Shown: one piece after another, positions 17,023-26,904 of the stretch | How positions within the stretch are numbered: position 1 is the stretch's first letter | Layout: every line of letters starts with the position of its first letter | Assembly (NCBI RefSeq): GCF_004005485.1 | Contig: NZ_RZUL01000004.1 | Span: forward strand, 62,001-126,000 | DNA length: 64,000 bases | Direction of reading: 5' to 3' | Origin: Sphingobium algorifonticola | GTDB taxonomy: Bacteria; Pseudomonadota; Alphaproteobacteria; Sphingomonadales; Sphingomonadaceae | Program-made: the position numbers and the translations under genes | Notes under the pieces: model-generated | What the model saw: only the letters and a program-made list of their open reading frames with translations | Databases searched by the model: none | What the model was told of the DNA's origin: nothing

Positions 17023-18360
17023 TCATATGGTCCAAATCTGACCATCGGCCAGTTGTTCGTTGACGTCGACTGCCTCAGCCCCAGGGTGATTAGCTAGAAC
17101 AAGACGCAACGAGCGAACGGCCCCATATGCGCTTTTCATTAACTCACGCTGTTCGGCAGCAATTTTAATTGAGAACTCATCGTCGGTCGGCGCATGAGAG
17201 GGCTTGTTACGCAGGCTTCGTATTTTGCGAAAAGTTGCGAACATCTCCTCCATCAAAGCCTTATCCTTTGGACGAAAACGCGCCTCGATCCATTCCTGAA
17301 GAACCTGGATCGAACCTTTACGCTCCACCTGTACCTTTCCGTCCTTGCGCTCCACATCCCGCTCTAGGGGCACGTCGTTTTGAAAGAACTTTAGATTGAT
17401 ATTGTCAGACATCATGCTGTCCAATAGACAAATGAAATCGTTGAACTCCTTTAGAGTTGGTCGAAGCAGTGCCTCAAACCCGCGCGGGCGATTTTCGACA
17501 TAGTCGTGACGAAACAGGTTTGGACGACTAATGGCGGCCGAAATCTGATTGATGGTCCTAAGCTCAAGTCTAAACGCCTCGTACATCGAATAATGCCGGG
17601 CAAAATCACCCATGATTGCATTGCGGAAGTAATCGGGGTGCAAATAAGTAATCTCATTCACCTCGCGTATCCGCCACATTTGCTGGGCTTCAGGCGAGAG
17701 TTTGAAGAGGTCCCAGCGGAATGCCGCAACATAGCGGTTGTCATCATCATCATAGCAAAAGCCAAAACGGAGATAGACCTCTTCACTTTCCTTCAGTCCC
17801 GAGCCTACGGATTTCACGCTGATCTGACCAGAAATGTCGTTTGTCTGATAAGAGAAGCGAGGATCATTCCGGTATGGCTCAAGGACGTGCATATGGAAGG
17901 CACGATGCTCGAGTTGTGCGCCTCCTAGTGCCAACTCTAAAGCATATGGACGGCCAACGTAATCACTAGGATTAATTATGCCTCTGAGATGCTGGGCGGT
18001 TGGGTAGAGACAAGCGTAGCTGATATCCGGACCAGAGAGCCTTGTCAGCGTCTCGTGTTTTAACTCATCCGAAAATGCTCGGATGTGAGGGTTCGGATGA
18101 ACATCTCCAAACACCAAGGTTACCTTGCCACTTTCGACCAATTCTCGAACAGCGCCAATTACCTCTTTGGACGGCTGCTCCGGAGGCTTCATCATGCGCA
18201 TAATGAGCTGAGACACTTTAGTTTCTTGCGTCTCGTCTGCTTCCCGCTGCGCTAGCGAATACATTGGCAGACCATTGAAGTGGTCAGACTCCAAATACTG
18301 AGCAGTTATACGCTTCAATAGGTCATGACAGCTCAAATGACGGTTTCCATTTTGCGACAA
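17023..18360 (-). CDS. Uncharacterised protein with C-terminal HEPN-like RX4H motif
   Basis: 445 residues; I do not recognise the family. The C-terminal ~80 residues are helical and contain SLRNKPSHAPTDDEF, where Arg384 and His389 form the RX4H signature of HEPN ribonuclease-type domains, preceded by a charged helix (KALMEEMFATFRKIR) and followed by a second one. The central part has FGDVHPNPHIRAF and EHRAFHMHVLEPY; its fold is unknown. There is no signal peptide or membrane helix. Base composition and codon use are visibly AT-richer than either flank, with many ATT, AAA and TTA-type codons, pointing to acquisition by transfer. It stands alone; a defence or toxin role is inference. Confidence 0.75.
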   Translation of the reverse strand: MSQNGNRHLSCHDLLKRITAQYLESDHFNGLPMYSLAQREADETQETKVSQLIMRMMKPPEQPSKEVIGAVRELVESGKVTLVFGDVHPNPHIRAFSDELKHETLTRLSGPDISYACLYPTAQHLRGIINPSDYVGRPYALELALGGAQLEHRAFHMHVLEPYRNDPRFSYQTNDISGQISVKSVGSGLKESEEVYLRFGFCYDDDDNRYVAAFRWDLFKLSPEAQQMWRIREVNEITYLHPDYFRNAIMGDFARHYSMYEAFRLELRTINQISAAISRPNLFRHDYVENRPRGFEALLRPTLKEFNDFICLLDSMMSDNINLKFFQNDVPLERDVERKDGKVQVERKGSIQVLQEWIEARFRPKDKALMEEMFATFRKIRSLRNKPSHAPTDDEFSIKIAAEQRELMKSAYGAVRSLRLVLANHPGAEAVDVNEQLADGQIWTI

Positions 18361-18374
18361 CTAAACGGCTCCCC

Positions 18375-20276
18375 CTACCCCACAGCCTCCAGGGCCTCGC
18401 TCGCCGCTACCCATTCCGCTTCCGCCGCCTCGATCTGCTTTTCCACCTCGCCGCGTTTGCGCATCAGGTCGCCCATGCTGAGGTTTGCGTCTTCCGGGGC
18501 GGCGGTGGCGGGGTCGAACATGGCGCGTTCGATGCGGCTGCGTTGCGCGGTGAGCGCAGCGAGCGCCTTTTCCGCCTTGCTGACGGCTTCGCGCAGCGAC
18601 TTGCTCTGTTCGCGCAGCGCGGCTTCGGCCTGTTTCTGGGCCTTGCGGTCGGCTTTTGACAGTTTCTCGCCGCTCTCGCCTTCTCCGTTTGCGGCCCCGC
18701 CGCTGCCACCGGACCCGGCCTTGCCGAGGATGAAGTCGGTATAATCCTCCAGCGTGCCGCCATATTCCCTGGCCGTGCCGCCATCGACGAGGACGAGGCG
18801 ATCGGCGACCAGCTCTATCATGTGCCGGTCATGGCTGACGACGACGACCGCGCCTTCATAATCGTTGAGCGCCTGGACGAGCGCCTCGCGGCTGTCGACG
18901 TCCAGATGGTTCGTCGGTTCGTCGAGGATGAGCATGTTGGGCGCGTCGCGCGTGATGAGCGCGAGGGCGAGGCGCGCGCGCTCGCCACCCGAAAGGCTGC
19001 CGACTTTCTGGATCGCGCGGTCACCGGAAAAGCCGAAGCGGCCAAGCTGCGCGCGCACCGCGCCGGGGGTCGCGCCCTTCATCTGGCGCGTCATATGTTC
19101 GAGCGCGGTGTCGCCGGTGTCGAGTTCCTCCACCTGATATTGGGTGAAATAGCCGACCTTCATCTTGTTGGAGCTGGCCATGCCGCCTTCGAGCGCGGGA
19201 AGCTGCGCAGCGATGAGGCGGGCGAGCGTCGTCTTGCCATTGCCGTTGCGGCCGAGCAGCGCGATCCGGTCATCAGGGTCGATGCGCAGGTTGACGCGGC
19301 GGAGCACCGGCGCGCCGTCATAGCCGACCGAGGCCATGTCGAGCGTGACCAGCGGCGGGCGCAGCGGCGGCGGGCTGGGAAAGGCGAAGGACAGCGTGGG
19401 ATCCTCGATCGCGGCGGCGATCGGCTGCATCCGGGCAAGCGCCTTGGCGCGCGATTGCGCCTGTTTCGCGGTGCTGGCGCGGGCGCTGTTGCGGGCGACA
19501 TAATCCTGGAGCTTGGCGCGCTGGGCGTCCTGCTTTTCCTTCGCCGCCTGCAACTGGGCGAGGCGTTCGGCCCGCTGCCGCTCGAACGCGTCGTACCCGC
19601 CGGGGTAGAGCGTGATCTTGCCCCCTTCCAGATGCAGGATATGATCGACGACATTGTTGAGCAGGTCACGCTCATGACTGATGATGACGATGGTGGCGGC
19701 GTAGCTTTTGAGGAAGTTTTCCAGCCACATCGTCGCTTCGAGATCGAGATGGTTCGAGGGTTCGTCGAGCAGCAGCAGATCGGGCTGCGAAAAAAGCAGC
19801 GCGGCGAGCGCGACGCGCATCTTCCATCCGCCCGAGAAGCTGTCGAGCGGGCGCGCCTGCATCTCCTCATCAAAGCCGAGGCCGACGAGGATGCGCGCGG
19901 CGCGGGCCGGGGCGGTATAGGCGTCGATCGCCATCAGCCGGTCATACAGTTCGCCAAGCCGGTCGGGGTCTTCGCAGGTCTCGCTCTCCAGCATCAGCGC
20001 GCTGCGCTCGACATCGGCAGCGAGCACAGTTTCGAACGGGGATTCCTGGCCGCTGGGCGCATCCTGCCGCAGATAGCCGAGGCGGGTGCCGCGCGGGCGA
20101 TCGATCTCGCCTTCGTCCGGGTCGATCTGGCCGATCATCGCTTTCATGAGCGTGGACTTGCCCGCGCCGTTGCGACCGATGAGGCCGACGCGGCTGCGCG
20201 CGGGGATCATCGCGCTCGCCTTGTCCAGGATGACGCGGCCGCCAAGCCGCACGGTAAGGGCATTCACATTCAACAT
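18375..20276 (-). CDS. ABC-F family ATPase (Uup/EttA group)
   Basis: 633 residues with two ABC cassettes and no membrane domain. Cassette 1: Walker A GLIGRNGAGKSTL, signature FSGGWKMRVALA, Walker B LLLLDEPSNHLDLEA. Cassette 2: LLGRNGNGKTTLA, LSGGERARLALA, MLILDEPTNHLDVDS. The linker between them is basic and helical, and the C-terminus (~540-630) is a predicted coiled coil (KADRKAQKQAEAALREQ...). ABC-F proteins act on the ribosome, relieving stalled translation or giving antibiotic protection. It is convergent with or tail-to-head beside the HEPN-like gene, only 14 bp away, but is compositionally native. Confidence 0.92.
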   Translation of the reverse strand: MLNVNALTVRLGGRVILDKASAMIPARSRVGLIGRNGAGKSTLMKAMIGQIDPDEGEIDRPRGTRLGYLRQDAPSGQESPFETVLAADVERSALMLESETCEDPDRLGELYDRLMAIDAYTAPARAARILVGLGFDEEMQARPLDSFSGGWKMRVALAALLFSQPDLLLLDEPSNHLDLEATMWLENFLKSYAATIVIISHERDLLNNVVDHILHLEGGKITLYPGGYDAFERQRAERLAQLQAAKEKQDAQRAKLQDYVARNSARASTAKQAQSRAKALARMQPIAAAIEDPTLSFAFPSPPPLRPPLVTLDMASVGYDGAPVLRRVNLRIDPDDRIALLGRNGNGKTTLARLIAAQLPALEGGMASSNKMKVGYFTQYQVEELDTGDTALEHMTRQMKGATPGAVRAQLGRFGFSGDRAIQKVGSLSGGERARLALALITRDAPNMLILDEPTNHLDVDSREALVQALNDYEGAVVVVSHDRHMIELVADRLVLVDGGTAREYGGTLEDYTDFILGKAGSGGSGGAANGEGESGEKLSKADRKAQKQAEAALREQSKSLREAVSKAEKALAALTAQRSRIERAMFDPATAAPEDANLSMGDLMRKRGEVEKQIEAAEAEWVAASEALEAVG

Positions 20277-20371
20277 CGGCGGGCCGATAGCACATGTTGC
20301 GCCGCAGCGTGAGGGGGTGGCGGGGATTTAGTCCATTCCGGTGGCACCGGGCCTGTCAAAGCCTTCCACGG

Positions 20372-20540
20372 AGCGCCGCGCTGTGCCTTCGCCGTGCTCA
20401 GGCTGGCCCTTCGACTTCGCTCAGGGCGAACGGTTTTGTCGTCGTCATCCTGACGAAAGTCAGGATCCATTGGCGCGCATGGCGCGCGCCTACGCGAGAT
20501 TAGAGCTAATGGATGCTGAAACAAGTTCAGCATCACGAGC
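20372..20540. repeat. Cluster of small palindromic repeats
   Basis: Several REP-like hairpins fill the gap between the ABC-F and phospholipase D-like genes: CCCTTCGACTTCGCTCAGGG-type sequence near 20406-20426, related to family 1; a perfect ATCCTGAC-GAAA-GTCAGGAT at 20447-20466; and GATGCTGAA-N5-TTCAGCATC near 20512-20534. No gene is seen in 20277-20552. Confidence 0.7.
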
Positions 20541-20552
20541 TTCGCAAAGCGC

Positions 20553-22103
20553 CTATGAAGCCCGCCGCATCCGCCGCTTTGTCCGCCAGCTGTGTATCTT
20601 GTGCCAGCCGCGGAACAGGCCGCGCTTTACCTTACCTTCCTTTGCAAAGCCTTCGAAGATCGCTTCCGGTCCTTCGGGGTCAAGCACTTCGTTGTCGGCG
20701 AGCCATTTTTCGATGTCCGACAGGTCCGGGATTTCATAGGGCACGAGGCTGCGGCCCGGCCCGCGCAACTTCTCGATCGTGGTGATCATGGACCCGCTGT
20801 CCGCATAGCCCTGCGTCACCTTGGCGGGATCGACGCCCAGATGTTCGGCGATAAGGTCGTCGCGGATCGCGGCGATCGTGGCGCGCTGGCCCGGATCGTC
20901 GGCGACATCCAGCGCGACATCGCATTCGGTATCCAGCCGCAGCGAGCGGTTGTTGAAATTGGACGAACCGACGCGCAGCACATGGTCGTCGATCACCGTG
21001 ACCTTGGCATGGACGTAGATCGGATTGCCCCCCGCCGTCTGCGGATGATAGATGCGCAGGCGATTGTGCGTATCGACCTTGCGCAACGCGGCCACCAACT
21101 GAGCGCGGGCGGTGTCCATCGCAATCGGCTCCAGCCAGCCATCGGCGGTGTGCGGATTGATGACGACGATTTCCGGCCCGTCCGGTTCCTGAAGCCGCTT
21201 ACCGATGGCAATGGCGATGCGGCGCGAGGCGAAATACTGGCTTTCGGCGTAGATCAACGTCTTTGCGCCCGCGATCAGCCGTTCGTACAGCGTCTCGATC
21301 TCCAGCACCGCGGGGCGATCGGGCATTTCGGGGTAGGTGCGCGCAATGGCGAGATCGACGCCGCGCAGGTCCGGCTCCAGCGCCTCGGGCCATTGCGGCT
21401 TCATGTCGGCGACGGGCGTCAGCACCTGTCCGCACGCCGCCTGCCAGCGGTCCCGCGCGAGTTCGCCAATGGCGGCGGCGGCATCCCCGTCGAACAGGCT
21501 GGTGGCATCGTGCCACGGCTTGTAGGGCGTGGTGCCGCCGGGCAATACGCGGTCAGGATTGTCGTCCAGATGATCGCGCGTGTCCCAGCGTTCGCTCGTC
21601 ATGTCGATACCGCCGCAAAAAGCGAGGCAATCGTCGATCGCCACGATCTTCTGATGATGCGAAGCGGCGAAGGGATGGACGCTGTCGATGCGCGCGGTGA
21701 TGCGCGGATGCGCTTTCCACCGCAGCAGGGTGAACAGCGTGTTCCCCCGGAACAGCGCCTTCACCATGCCGACATCCCAGCGCAGCAGGCAGATTTCAAG
21801 GTCCGGGTTGCGATCCACCAGCCAAAGCATGAAATCGTCGAGCCGGGCCGGGCCTTCGTCGCTGGCACCGGGATGGCACAGCGCGATGCGGGCATCGAAA
21901 TCCCAGCCGATCAGCATGATGCGCCGCTTCGCGTTCAACATCGCCTGGCGCGCGGCGGCGAAATAATCGTCGGCGTCGACGATCAGGGAAAAGCGGTCGG
22001 CATGGGCGATGCGCCAGCAGCTTTCGCCCGCTGTGAGCAATGCGGAGCGGCGCGCGCCAGAGCTGGGAGGGGCAGAGCCGGACAATGATGCGTCGTCAGC
22101 CAT
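20553..22103 (-). CDS. Phospholipase D-like / cardiolipin synthase-like protein
   Basis: 516 residues. Two HKD motifs define the superfamily: HHQKIVAIDDCLAFCGGID around residue 155-175 and HAKVTVIDDHVLRVGSSNF around 360. Each carries the His-Lys-Asp triad, and the second is followed by NNRSLRLDTECDV. Such enzymes exchange phosphatidyl groups, e.g. making cardiolipin, or hydrolyse phospholipids; no transmembrane helices of classic cardiolipin synthase are present at the N-terminus, so it is likely a soluble phospholipase D-type protein. ATG 22103 has a GGGG-rich ribosome-binding site; the frame opens at 22145. Confidence 0.85.
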   Translation of the reverse strand: MADDASLSGSAPPSSGARRSALLTAGESCWRIAHADRFSLIVDADDYFAAARQAMLNAKRRIMLIGWDFDARIALCHPGASDEGPARLDDFMLWLVDRNPDLEICLLRWDVGMVKALFRGNTLFTLLRWKAHPRITARIDSVHPFAASHHQKIVAIDDCLAFCGGIDMTSERWDTRDHLDDNPDRVLPGGTTPYKPWHDATSLFDGDAAAAIGELARDRWQAACGQVLTPVADMKPQWPEALEPDLRGVDLAIARTYPEMPDRPAVLEIETLYERLIAGAKTLIYAESQYFASRRIAIAIGKRLQEPDGPEIVVINPHTADGWLEPIAMDTARAQLVAALRKVDTHNRLRIYHPQTAGGNPIYVHAKVTVIDDHVLRVGSSNFNNRSLRLDTECDVALDVADDPGQRATIAAIRDDLIAEHLGVDPAKVTQGYADSGSMITTIEKLRGPGRSLVPYEIPDLSDIEKWLADNEVLDPEGPEAIFEGFAKEGKVKRGLFRGWHKIHSWRTKRRMRRAS

Positions 22104-22303
22104 TGTGGCCCCTGCCCCCCTTGCGCCGGACAAACCGTGCGCCAATCGAAAACGGAAAAGTTCGAATCCGATGCGTAACGACCGGCGCGGCGCTTCGTTC
22201 CCCCGCCTCCTGCCGCAGATCGCCCGCCCAAGTCCATGGCGGATTGTGATTTTTCATGCGTTTCAAAGGGGCAACAGGCTGGGCGACGGGACAGGAGGCG
22301 GGC

Positions 22304-24763
22304 ATGCGGCAGAAGGCACGGATAGCGGCAGGTGTGGCGGTGATGGCGCTGGCGATGGGCGCGCTTCCGATATCCGTGGCGGTGGCGGCCCCGGCGGTCG
22401 CGACCAACGCGGCGAAAATGGACGGCTTCATCCCCTTCACCTTCGATGCCGCCAAGGGCCGGTTGCTGATGGACATTCCCCTGTTCGACAGCGACGTGCT
22501 TTATTATGTGTCGGCGGCGAGCGGCGGCGGATCGGTCGAGCTGCCGTTCGACCGCGGCATCATGGTGAGCGCGGTCATCCATTTCAAACGCGTCGGCGGC
22601 AAGGTGCTCGTCGTGCAGCAGAACATGGACTACCGGTCACTCGAAGGGGACGCGGCGCACCGGCAGGGGGTGGCCGACAGTTTCCCGACATCGGTGCTGG
22701 CGGCGCTGCCGATCGAGACCGAAAGCGGCGGCCGGGTGACGGTGGACGCCACGTCCCTCTTCATGCGCGACGCGGCGAATATCGAAGCTGGGCTGAAACG
22801 CACCAATCAGGGCAATTTCCGCTTCGATGAAAAGCGCAGCAGCTTTTACCCCGCACGGATGAAAGCCTTTCCCGAGAATACCGAGATCGAGACGGTGGCG
22901 ACATTCGCCGGGGATGCGCCCGGCGCGCTCGTCCGCAATGTGACGCCCGACGCCAAGTCGATGACGCTGCGCATCCACCACAGCTTCCTGAAAGCGCCGA
23001 CCGGCTATGTGCCGCGCGTGGGCGATCCGCGCATCGGTGTGTCCACGCTGCAATTCCACGACTTTTCCAAGCCGGTCAATCAGGGCCCGGAAACCGAATG
23101 GGTGACGCGCTGGCGGCTGGAGAAGAAAGACCCTTCGGCGGCGATGAGCGAGCCGGTCAAGCCGATCGTCTTCTATTTCGACCCCGCCATTCCAGAACCG
23201 ATCCGCACCGCGATGAAGGAAGGCACATTATGGTGGAACAAGGCCTATGAGGCGGCGGGATTCAAGGATGCGATCCGCGCGGTGGACGCGCCCGCCGACA
23301 TGGACCCGATGGACATCCGCTATGCCTATGTCCTGTGGATCAACCGCGACGAGCGCGGCTTTTCGAGCGGCGGCACCTATCGCGACCCCCGGACCGGCGA
23401 AATATTGGGGTCCAAGACGCGGATGGACACGCACCGCATCCGCACCATCGGCAATTACTGGGACGCCTATGCCGGCGGCCTGCCGGGCGACGGCAGCGGC
23501 GTGACGGTCGCCGACCCCAGCCTGCTGACGGCAGGCGCGATGGCCGACATGCCCGCGGGGCAGCGCGACATGATCCTGCTGCGGCAGGCGCTGCTGACCG
23601 CGCATGAACTGGGCCATGCGCTGGGCTTTGGCCATAATTTCGCGTCCAGCCTGAACGATCGCGCGTCCGTGATGGAATATCCCACGCCGCGCGTGGCGGT
23701 GAAGGACGGGAAGCTCGACCTGTCGCAATCCTTCATGCCTGCGATCGGCGCCTATGACGTGTTCATGGCCCGCTATGGCTCCACCGTGTTTCCGCCGGGA
23801 CAGGAAAAGGCCGGGCTGGAAGCGATCATTGCCGAGATGCGCGCGGCGGGCATTCTCTACGTGCCGCAGACCGACCCGCGCTGGACCTGGTATGACGATC
23901 GCGCGACGCCGACCGAAAATCTGAAGGAAGCCTATGCCGCGCGGGCAATCATGCTCGCCAATTACGGGCCGGACATGCTGCTGCCCGGCGAGCCGGTGGG
24001 ATCGCTGCGGAACGCACGGCTTTGGATGGCCTATCTGCATCACCGCTATGCCATTGAATCGGGCACGAAATATATCGGCGGGCAATATACCAACATCACC
24101 GTGAAAGGCGAGGCGATGCCCGCCACCGCCTTCATCCCCGGCGCGATGCAGCGCGAGGTGCTGGGCCTGCTGCTCGATGCGATCGACCCGAAGGCGATGG
24201 CGATCCCCGAGAGCCTTCAGGCGCAGTTGACCCCCGACCCCGGCAATAATCTGGAGGATCTGTCGACCGATCCGGTGTTCGATCCCTTGCGCGCGGCGCG
24301 GATATTGGCGGCGCAGGTGCTCGAACCGCTGTTCGCGCCGGACCGCGCGGCACGGATGGTGGCGCTGGCCACACGGCAGAGCGATGCCGTCACCTTGCCC
24401 GAAATGGTCGATGCGGTGATGGCGAAAACGTGGAACGCCAGCGACAGCAGCGTAGCGGACAAGGCGCTGCGCCGGGTCAGCCAGCGGGTGGCGCTGGAAG
24501 CGATGATGATCCTGGGTGCCAGCGGCGAAACGGCGCCTGAAGCGCGCGCCTATGCGCTCGACCGGCTGGCGGCGCTGGCGGAGAGCCTGAAAAGCCGCAA
24601 GGATGGCGATCCGCTGACCGCTGCGCATTACCGGCAGAGCGCGCGGGACATTGCCCGCTATCTGGAGGATCCGGTGGCGCATGCGCCCAAGAGCGCGACA
24701 TCGCCGTGGGGCGGCGCGCCGCGATCCCGCTTCCCGATGCCGCCGGGACCGCCCTTGGGTTAG
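22304..24763 (+). CDS. Secreted zinc-dependent metalloprotease (DUF5117/DUF5118 type)
   Basis: 819 residues. Signal peptide MRQKARIAAGVAVMALAMG...VAVAAPAVA. The extended metzincin zinc motif HELGHALGFGHNF lies near residue 434, with MEYPTPRV about 20 residues later in the place of a Met-turn. The N-terminal half (FTFDAAKGRLLMDIPLFDSD) matches the large family of uncharacterised exported zinc proteases common in sphingomonads. ATG 22304 is chosen over 22256 because AGGAGG lies 5 bases upstream and the signal peptide begins there. Stop codons of this gene and the convergent small gene overlap. Confidence 0.85.
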   Translation: MRQKARIAAGVAVMALAMGALPISVAVAAPAVATNAAKMDGFIPFTFDAAKGRLLMDIPLFDSDVLYYVSAASGGGSVELPFDRGIMVSAVIHFKRVGGKVLVVQQNMDYRSLEGDAAHRQGVADSFPTSVLAALPIETESGGRVTVDATSLFMRDAANIEAGLKRTNQGNFRFDEKRSSFYPARMKAFPENTEIETVATFAGDAPGALVRNVTPDAKSMTLRIHHSFLKAPTGYVPRVGDPRIGVSTLQFHDFSKPVNQGPETEWVTRWRLEKKDPSAAMSEPVKPIVFYFDPAIPEPIRTAMKEGTLWWNKAYEAAGFKDAIRAVDAPADMDPMDIRYAYVLWINRDERGFSSGGTYRDPRTGEILGSKTRMDTHRIRTIGNYWDAYAGGLPGDGSGVTVADPSLLTAGAMADMPAGQRDMILLRQALLTAHELGHALGFGHNFASSLNDRASVMEYPTPRVAVKDGKLDLSQSFMPAIGAYDVFMARYGSTVFPPGQEKAGLEAIIAEMRAAGILYVPQTDPRWTWYDDRATPTENLKEAYAARAIMLANYGPDMLLPGEPVGSLRNARLWMAYLHHRYAIESGTKYIGGQYTNITVKGEAMPATAFIPGAMQREVLGLLLDAIDPKAMAIPESLQAQLTPDPGNNLEDLSTDPVFDPLRAARILAAQVLEPLFAPDRAARMVALATRQSDAVTLPEMVDAVMAKTWNASDSSVADKALRRVSQRVALEAMMILGASGETAPEARAYALDRLAALAESLKSRKDGDPLTAAHYRQSARDIARYLEDPVAHAPKSATSPWGGAPRSRFPMPPGPPLG

Positions 24764-25035
24764 TCCGCAGACCGTGCCCAGCGCGTCGATACGCGCACCG
24801 GATCGAGAATATGCCCGCCGAGCAGCAGCAGGCTGGTGCCGCCGGTAGCGGCGACGAACATCAGCAGCGCGAGGATCAACGCGAAGGTCGGCACCGGTTC
24901 GGCGATGCCCGGCGGCATGATGCGCGCGAGCCAGTCGGCGCAGAGCCATGCCAGTCCCAGCAAAGCCCCACCCGTCAGCCGGAGCAGGAGACCGGTTGTC
25001 GGTCTTACAGGACCCAGGATCGTCATCACCGCCAT
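24760..25035 (-). CDS. Small membrane protein, unknown function
   Basis: 91 residues with two hydrophobic segments (LLLRLTGGALLGLAWLCADW and FALILALLMFVAATG) and a short C-terminal tail (HILDPVRVSTRWARSAD). No family is recognised. The stop overlaps the end of the convergent metalloprotease gene. ATG 25035 or ATG 25026 could start it; the longer upstream frame is antisense to the MATE gene and is not real. Moderate confidence that it is expressed. Confidence 0.5.
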   Translation of the reverse strand: MAVMTILGPVRPTTGLLLRLTGGALLGLAWLCADWLARIMPPGIAEPVPTFALILALLMFVAATGGTSLLLLGGHILDPVRVSTRWARSAD

Positions 25036-25157
25036 GCACCCTTTCCATAAAGGCGTTGTCACGGCATCGAATCTACGGGCGGGGGCATAGGCTTTCGAGA
25101 CGCACGGCCGCGACGGCGCATATGCATTGCATATGTTTTTGCCCGTTTTTGCGGGAA

Positions 25158-26582
25158 TCAGGCGTGGGCCGGGGCCTTCGTCACGGGCACTGCCAGGCCG
25201 GGCGTGAGGCCGAGGCGATCGCGCAGATGCCAGCGCCAGGTCAGCACCGCCGCCACGAACCCCAGGCCGCTCGCCAAACCCCACCACAGGCCGACTCCGC
25301 CGAGGCCGGTGTAGAAGGCGAGCAGCGCGCCCACGCCGATACCGATGATCCAGTAACCGCCGGCCGCGACGACCATCGGTACACGCGTATCCTGAAGCCC
25401 GCGCAGCACGCCCGCGCACACCGCTTGGGTGCAATCGACGATCTGGAACAGCGCGGCGACGGCGAGGAACGCCTGCGCGAGCGCCACCACCGGCGCATTG
25501 GCCGGGCTGGCGATATCGATGAAGATGGCGATCAGCGCGCCGGGCATCAGGATCAGCACGGCTGCGGCCAGCAGCGCGAAGCCGACGCCGATACCGATCG
25601 CCAGCCAGCCCGCACGCCCGATCGCCGCCGGATCGCCGCGGCCATAAGCCAGCCCCACGCGGACCGTCGCCGCCTGACCGATGCCGAGCGGCACCATGAA
25701 GCCGAGCGAAATGATCTGGATCGCAATGGCATGGGCGGCCAGCGGCGCGCGGCCGATGAGCCCCATCAGGAACACGGCGGCGTTGAACACCGTGACCTCC
25801 AGGCCCAGCATGATGGCGATCGGCAGGCCGATTTTCCACACGGCGGCAAAACGCGGCCAGTCGGCGACCCAGAAACGGCCGAACAGACGATAGCGCGCAA
25901 AGCCACGATCAATCAGGATCACGGCGATCAGGCCGCACAGCATGAACAGCGCCGTAAGGCTGGCCCCCAGCCCGGCACCGAACATGCCGAGCGGGGGCAT
26001 GCCCAGATGCCCGAATATCAGCGCCCAGCCGACCAGCAGGTTGAACGGGATCGCCAGCACGACGACGACCACACCCCAGACCGGTCGTTCGAGCGCGGAA
26101 ATATAATTGCGCAACGTCAGAAAACCGAGATAGGGCAGCAGCGCCCATTGCAAGCCGCGCATCAACTGCCCCGCATCGGCGGAAAGCGCGCGGTCCTGCC
26201 CCATGGCGACCAGCACGCCTTCACCATGCCACAGCAGCAGCCAGCACGGCAGGCAGAGCAGCGCGGCCGCCCACAGGGTCTGCCGCACGGTACGGCGAAT
26301 CTCCCGCACGGCATGCCGCCGCCTGCCCCGCTCCGCAGCGATGAGCGGCGAGGCGGCCGTCGTCAGCCCCATGCCGAAGACGAGGCAGGCGGTGTAGAGA
26401 TTGATCCCCAGCGCGCCCGCCGCCACCGCATCCGGCCCCAGACGCCCGAGCAGCAGCAGATCGGTCGCAGCGATGCCCGACCAGGCGATGTTGCCCACGA
26501 TCATCGGCAATGCCAGCGCAATCAGCGCGCGCGCTTCGGTGCGCCACGGCATTGCCGTCAGGGGAATCGCGAGGCTTGCCAT
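25158..26582 (-). CDS. MATE family efflux transporter
   Basis: 474 residues with about 12 hydrophobic helices, the MATE pattern. The N-terminal half has RALIALALPMIVGNIAWSGI followed by TDLLLLGRLGPDAVAA, and the second half repeats this layout (GLEVTVFNAAVFLMGLIGRA). It would export cationic drugs or metabolites using Na+ or H+. ATG 26582 (MASLAIPLTAMPWRTEAR) is used; the frame extends to a TTG at 26618 with no better signal. It stands alone. Confidence 0.88.
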   Translation of the reverse strand: MASLAIPLTAMPWRTEARALIALALPMIVGNIAWSGIAATDLLLLGRLGPDAVAAGALGINLYTACLVFGMGLTTAASPLIAAERGRRRHAVREIRRTVRQTLWAAALLCLPCWLLLWHGEGVLVAMGQDRALSADAGQLMRGLQWALLPYLGFLTLRNYISALERPVWGVVVVVLAIPFNLLVGWALIFGHLGMPPLGMFGAGLGASLTALFMLCGLIAVILIDRGFARYRLFGRFWVADWPRFAAVWKIGLPIAIMLGLEVTVFNAAVFLMGLIGRAPLAAHAIAIQIISLGFMVPLGIGQAATVRVGLAYGRGDPAAIGRAGWLAIGIGVGFALLAAAVLILMPGALIAIFIDIASPANAPVVALAQAFLAVAALFQIVDCTQAVCAGVLRGLQDTRVPMVVAAGGYWIIGIGVGALLAFYTGLGGVGLWWGLASGLGFVAAVLTWRWHLRDRLGLTPGLAVPVTKAPAHA

Positions 26583-26698
26583 GCGCGGCGGATTAGAGTG
26601 CGAGGCGGAAAAACTCAATCGAAGCGATGATCGGTATGGATAGTGCCTGACGGACGGCTATCGTTCCAGGCGATCGCTGCTTTGAACATGTGGCTCTT

Positions 26699-26776
26699 GT
26701 TCCCCTGCGAAAGCAGGGGTCCAGGGTGCCCAATGCTGTACCGTGCGGCCCTGGACCCCCGCTTTCGCGGGGGAAC
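26699..26776. repeat. 78-bp palindromic repeat (family 2), copy B
   Basis: Begins GTTCCCCTGCGAAAGCAGGG and ends CCCGCTTTCGCGGGGGAAC; inner arms GGTCCAGGG and CCCTGGACC. Same length and plan as copy A at 4552-4629. It occupies the ~320-bp gap between the MATE gene and the L,D-transpeptidase-like gene, where no coding sequence is seen. Confidence 0.85.
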
Positions 26777-26904
26777 GGTAACTTGCTTGCTGGAAAAGTA
26801 TAACTGCCAGGCAAGTTCAGGACGACGAAAATGGCGCTTTGCGCTTCCTATGCGATTGATCTGCGATACGAAATCAAGACTCCGAGTGCGGGCGCAAGGT
26901 TCTC

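Noticed and set aside
18375..20276. ABC-F gene as part of a defence pair with the HEPN-like gene
   Set aside because: It has native composition and housekeeping ABC-F motifs; adjacency alone is not evidence of a system.
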